This document shows, piece after piece, positions 63,664-64,000 of a stretch of 64,000 nucleotides of DNA. Under the pieces are notes generated by a model. It was not told the origin of the DNA. It searched no databases and saw only the letters and a list, made by a program, of their open reading frames with translations. The first letter of the stretch is position 1, and every line of letters begins with the position of its first letter. Location: positions 114,548 through 178,547 of the forward strand of contig NZ_FOLE01000010.1 in the NCBI RefSeq assembly GCF_900112255.1, in the 5' to 3' direction. The translations under genes were made by a program, and so were the position numbers. Source of the DNA: Flexibacter flexilis DSM 6793 (GTDB taxonomy: Bacteria; Bacteroidota; Bacteroidia; Cytophagales; Flexibacteraceae).

Positions 63664-63699
63664 GTCCGCAATTGTCCGCAAAAATCCGCAATTGCGGAC
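63664..63699. promoter_or_regulatory. phased TCCGCA repeats forming an inverted repeat
   Basis: TCCGCA occurs at 63665, 63675 and 63685, exactly 10 bp apart, and GTCCGCAATTG (63664-63674) is inverted as CAATTGCGGAC (63689-63699). The third copy is itself a palindrome, TCCGCAATTGCGGA. Helical phasing suggests a protein-binding site. Confidence 0.5.
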
Positions 63700-63736
63700 T
63701 TAAACCAACACTTTAAGCAAGAGATAAATAATTGAT

Positions 63737-64000
63737 TTACAGTTTGTATAATTTTATTTCGGCTGTCTTCTTGATAGGCAAAGTAATTCGTACCTGCCCG
63801 ATAAGGTAACGCACACCTCTAATCCGTATGGCTTTGCCAAACTGCAACCTTGCCAAATGATAGGGTTCGATGCGTGCCTGAAAAGTAACGGGCTTGGTGG
63901 TGGCCCGAAAGCCTAACCATTCCTTGTACATCTTTTCATACAAACCATACTCCCCCGTCCAGTACAGCGAATTGCGTCCAATGATATTGTTATGATAATC
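63737..64000 (-). CDS. C-terminal part of an unidentified protein, cut by the window edge
   Basis: An 87-residue C-terminus that reads in frame from base 64000 (DYHNNIIGRNSLYWTGEYGL at its start) to a stop at 63737; its true start lies outside the window. The mix of a Gly-Tyr-Trp-rich stretch and alternating charged strands (FGKAIRIRGVRYLIGQVRI) reminds me of phage or mobile-element structural proteins of Bacteroidota, but this is not certain. If so, it belongs with the recombinase. Confidence 0.5.
   Translation of the reverse strand, partial: DYHNNIIGRNSLYWTGEYGLYEKMYKEWLGFRATTKPVTFQARIEPYHLARLQFGKAIRIRGVRYLIGQVRITLPIKKTAEIKLYKL

Noticed and set aside
63453..63671. 72-codon minus-strand frame upstream of the Cys-rich gene
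   Set aside because: It runs through the ECF-type element and the GC-rich hairpin; similar frames appear over copies A and B of the element, so it follows from the conserved DNA, not a gene.

Overview
The window reads as a chromosome segment of a member of the Bacteroidota, probably Cytophagales-like. The signs are type IX secretion sorting domains (PNP-type C-termini), TonB-dependent receptor and OmpP1/FadL proteins, LytTR two-component genes, AT-rich leaders in place of Shine-Dalgarno sites, and promoters of the TTG-N19-TAnnTTTG type (exact in front of rpsF). Most genes are housekeeping or envelope genes, with several accessory patches between them.

Layout. Positions 1-10300 hold tpiA, a diadenylate cyclase, a FadL porin with an SGNH lipoprotein, a cold-shock protein, a patatin phospholipase, a seven-heme cytochrome with TPRs, and rimO. 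Positions 10370-14200 hold a YD-like lipoprotein, a MORN-repeat protein and a polysaccharide flippase on the minus strand. Positions 14277-16290 are a REP/BIME array: about 235-bp units, each with two nested inverted pairs of small palindromes, around a RAYT-type (IS200-like) Y1 transposase that probably maintains them. Positions 18560-26624 are a clustered catechol ortho-cleavage (beta-ketoadipate) pathway: an AraC-type regulator, catB, catC, catA, pcaD, a fused pcaIJ, an aromatic-acid-exporter-like membrane protein and pcaF. A 41-bp sequence is repeated in front of the regulator and in front of catB (34 of 41 identical) and is the likely operator. A solitary BIME unit lies before pcaF.

Positions 27091-44300 hold a GH3 glucosidase, an AbiC-like membrane protein next to a decayed acetyltransferase, T9SS cargo proteins, a LytTR/LytS two-component pair whose kinase ends at an in-frame TAG, a metallophosphoesterase, an M4 protease with two GEVED repeats, an arginine-decarboxylase-like PLP enzyme and envelope proteins. 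Positions 44422-59375 hold rpsF-rpsR-rplI, an arsenate-reductase-like phosphatase, dipeptidyl peptidase III, a TPR protein with an isolated HisKA domain, deoC, a TonB receptor, T9SS-type proteins, a cysteine-dioxygenase-like cupin, msrB and an esterase.

The right end is accessory DNA. A CRISPR array with 45-nt repeats and about 30-nt spacers, and no cas genes in view, is split by a DUF1016 (YhcG-like) PDDEXK nuclease gene. After it come a tyrosine recombinase, a secreted Cys-rich protein with a partner, and a truncated gene that may belong to a phage-like element.

The most unusual signal is a promoter-like element found three times (17378-17406, 30561-30589, 63496-63524; all minus strand): TGTCACC, exactly 18 nt, then CGTCTTGTATA. 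It has the form of an ECF-sigma promoter. Each copy lies 27-59 nt before the start codon of a minus-strand accessory gene for a membrane or secreted protein, which suggests a dispersed envelope or defence regulon.
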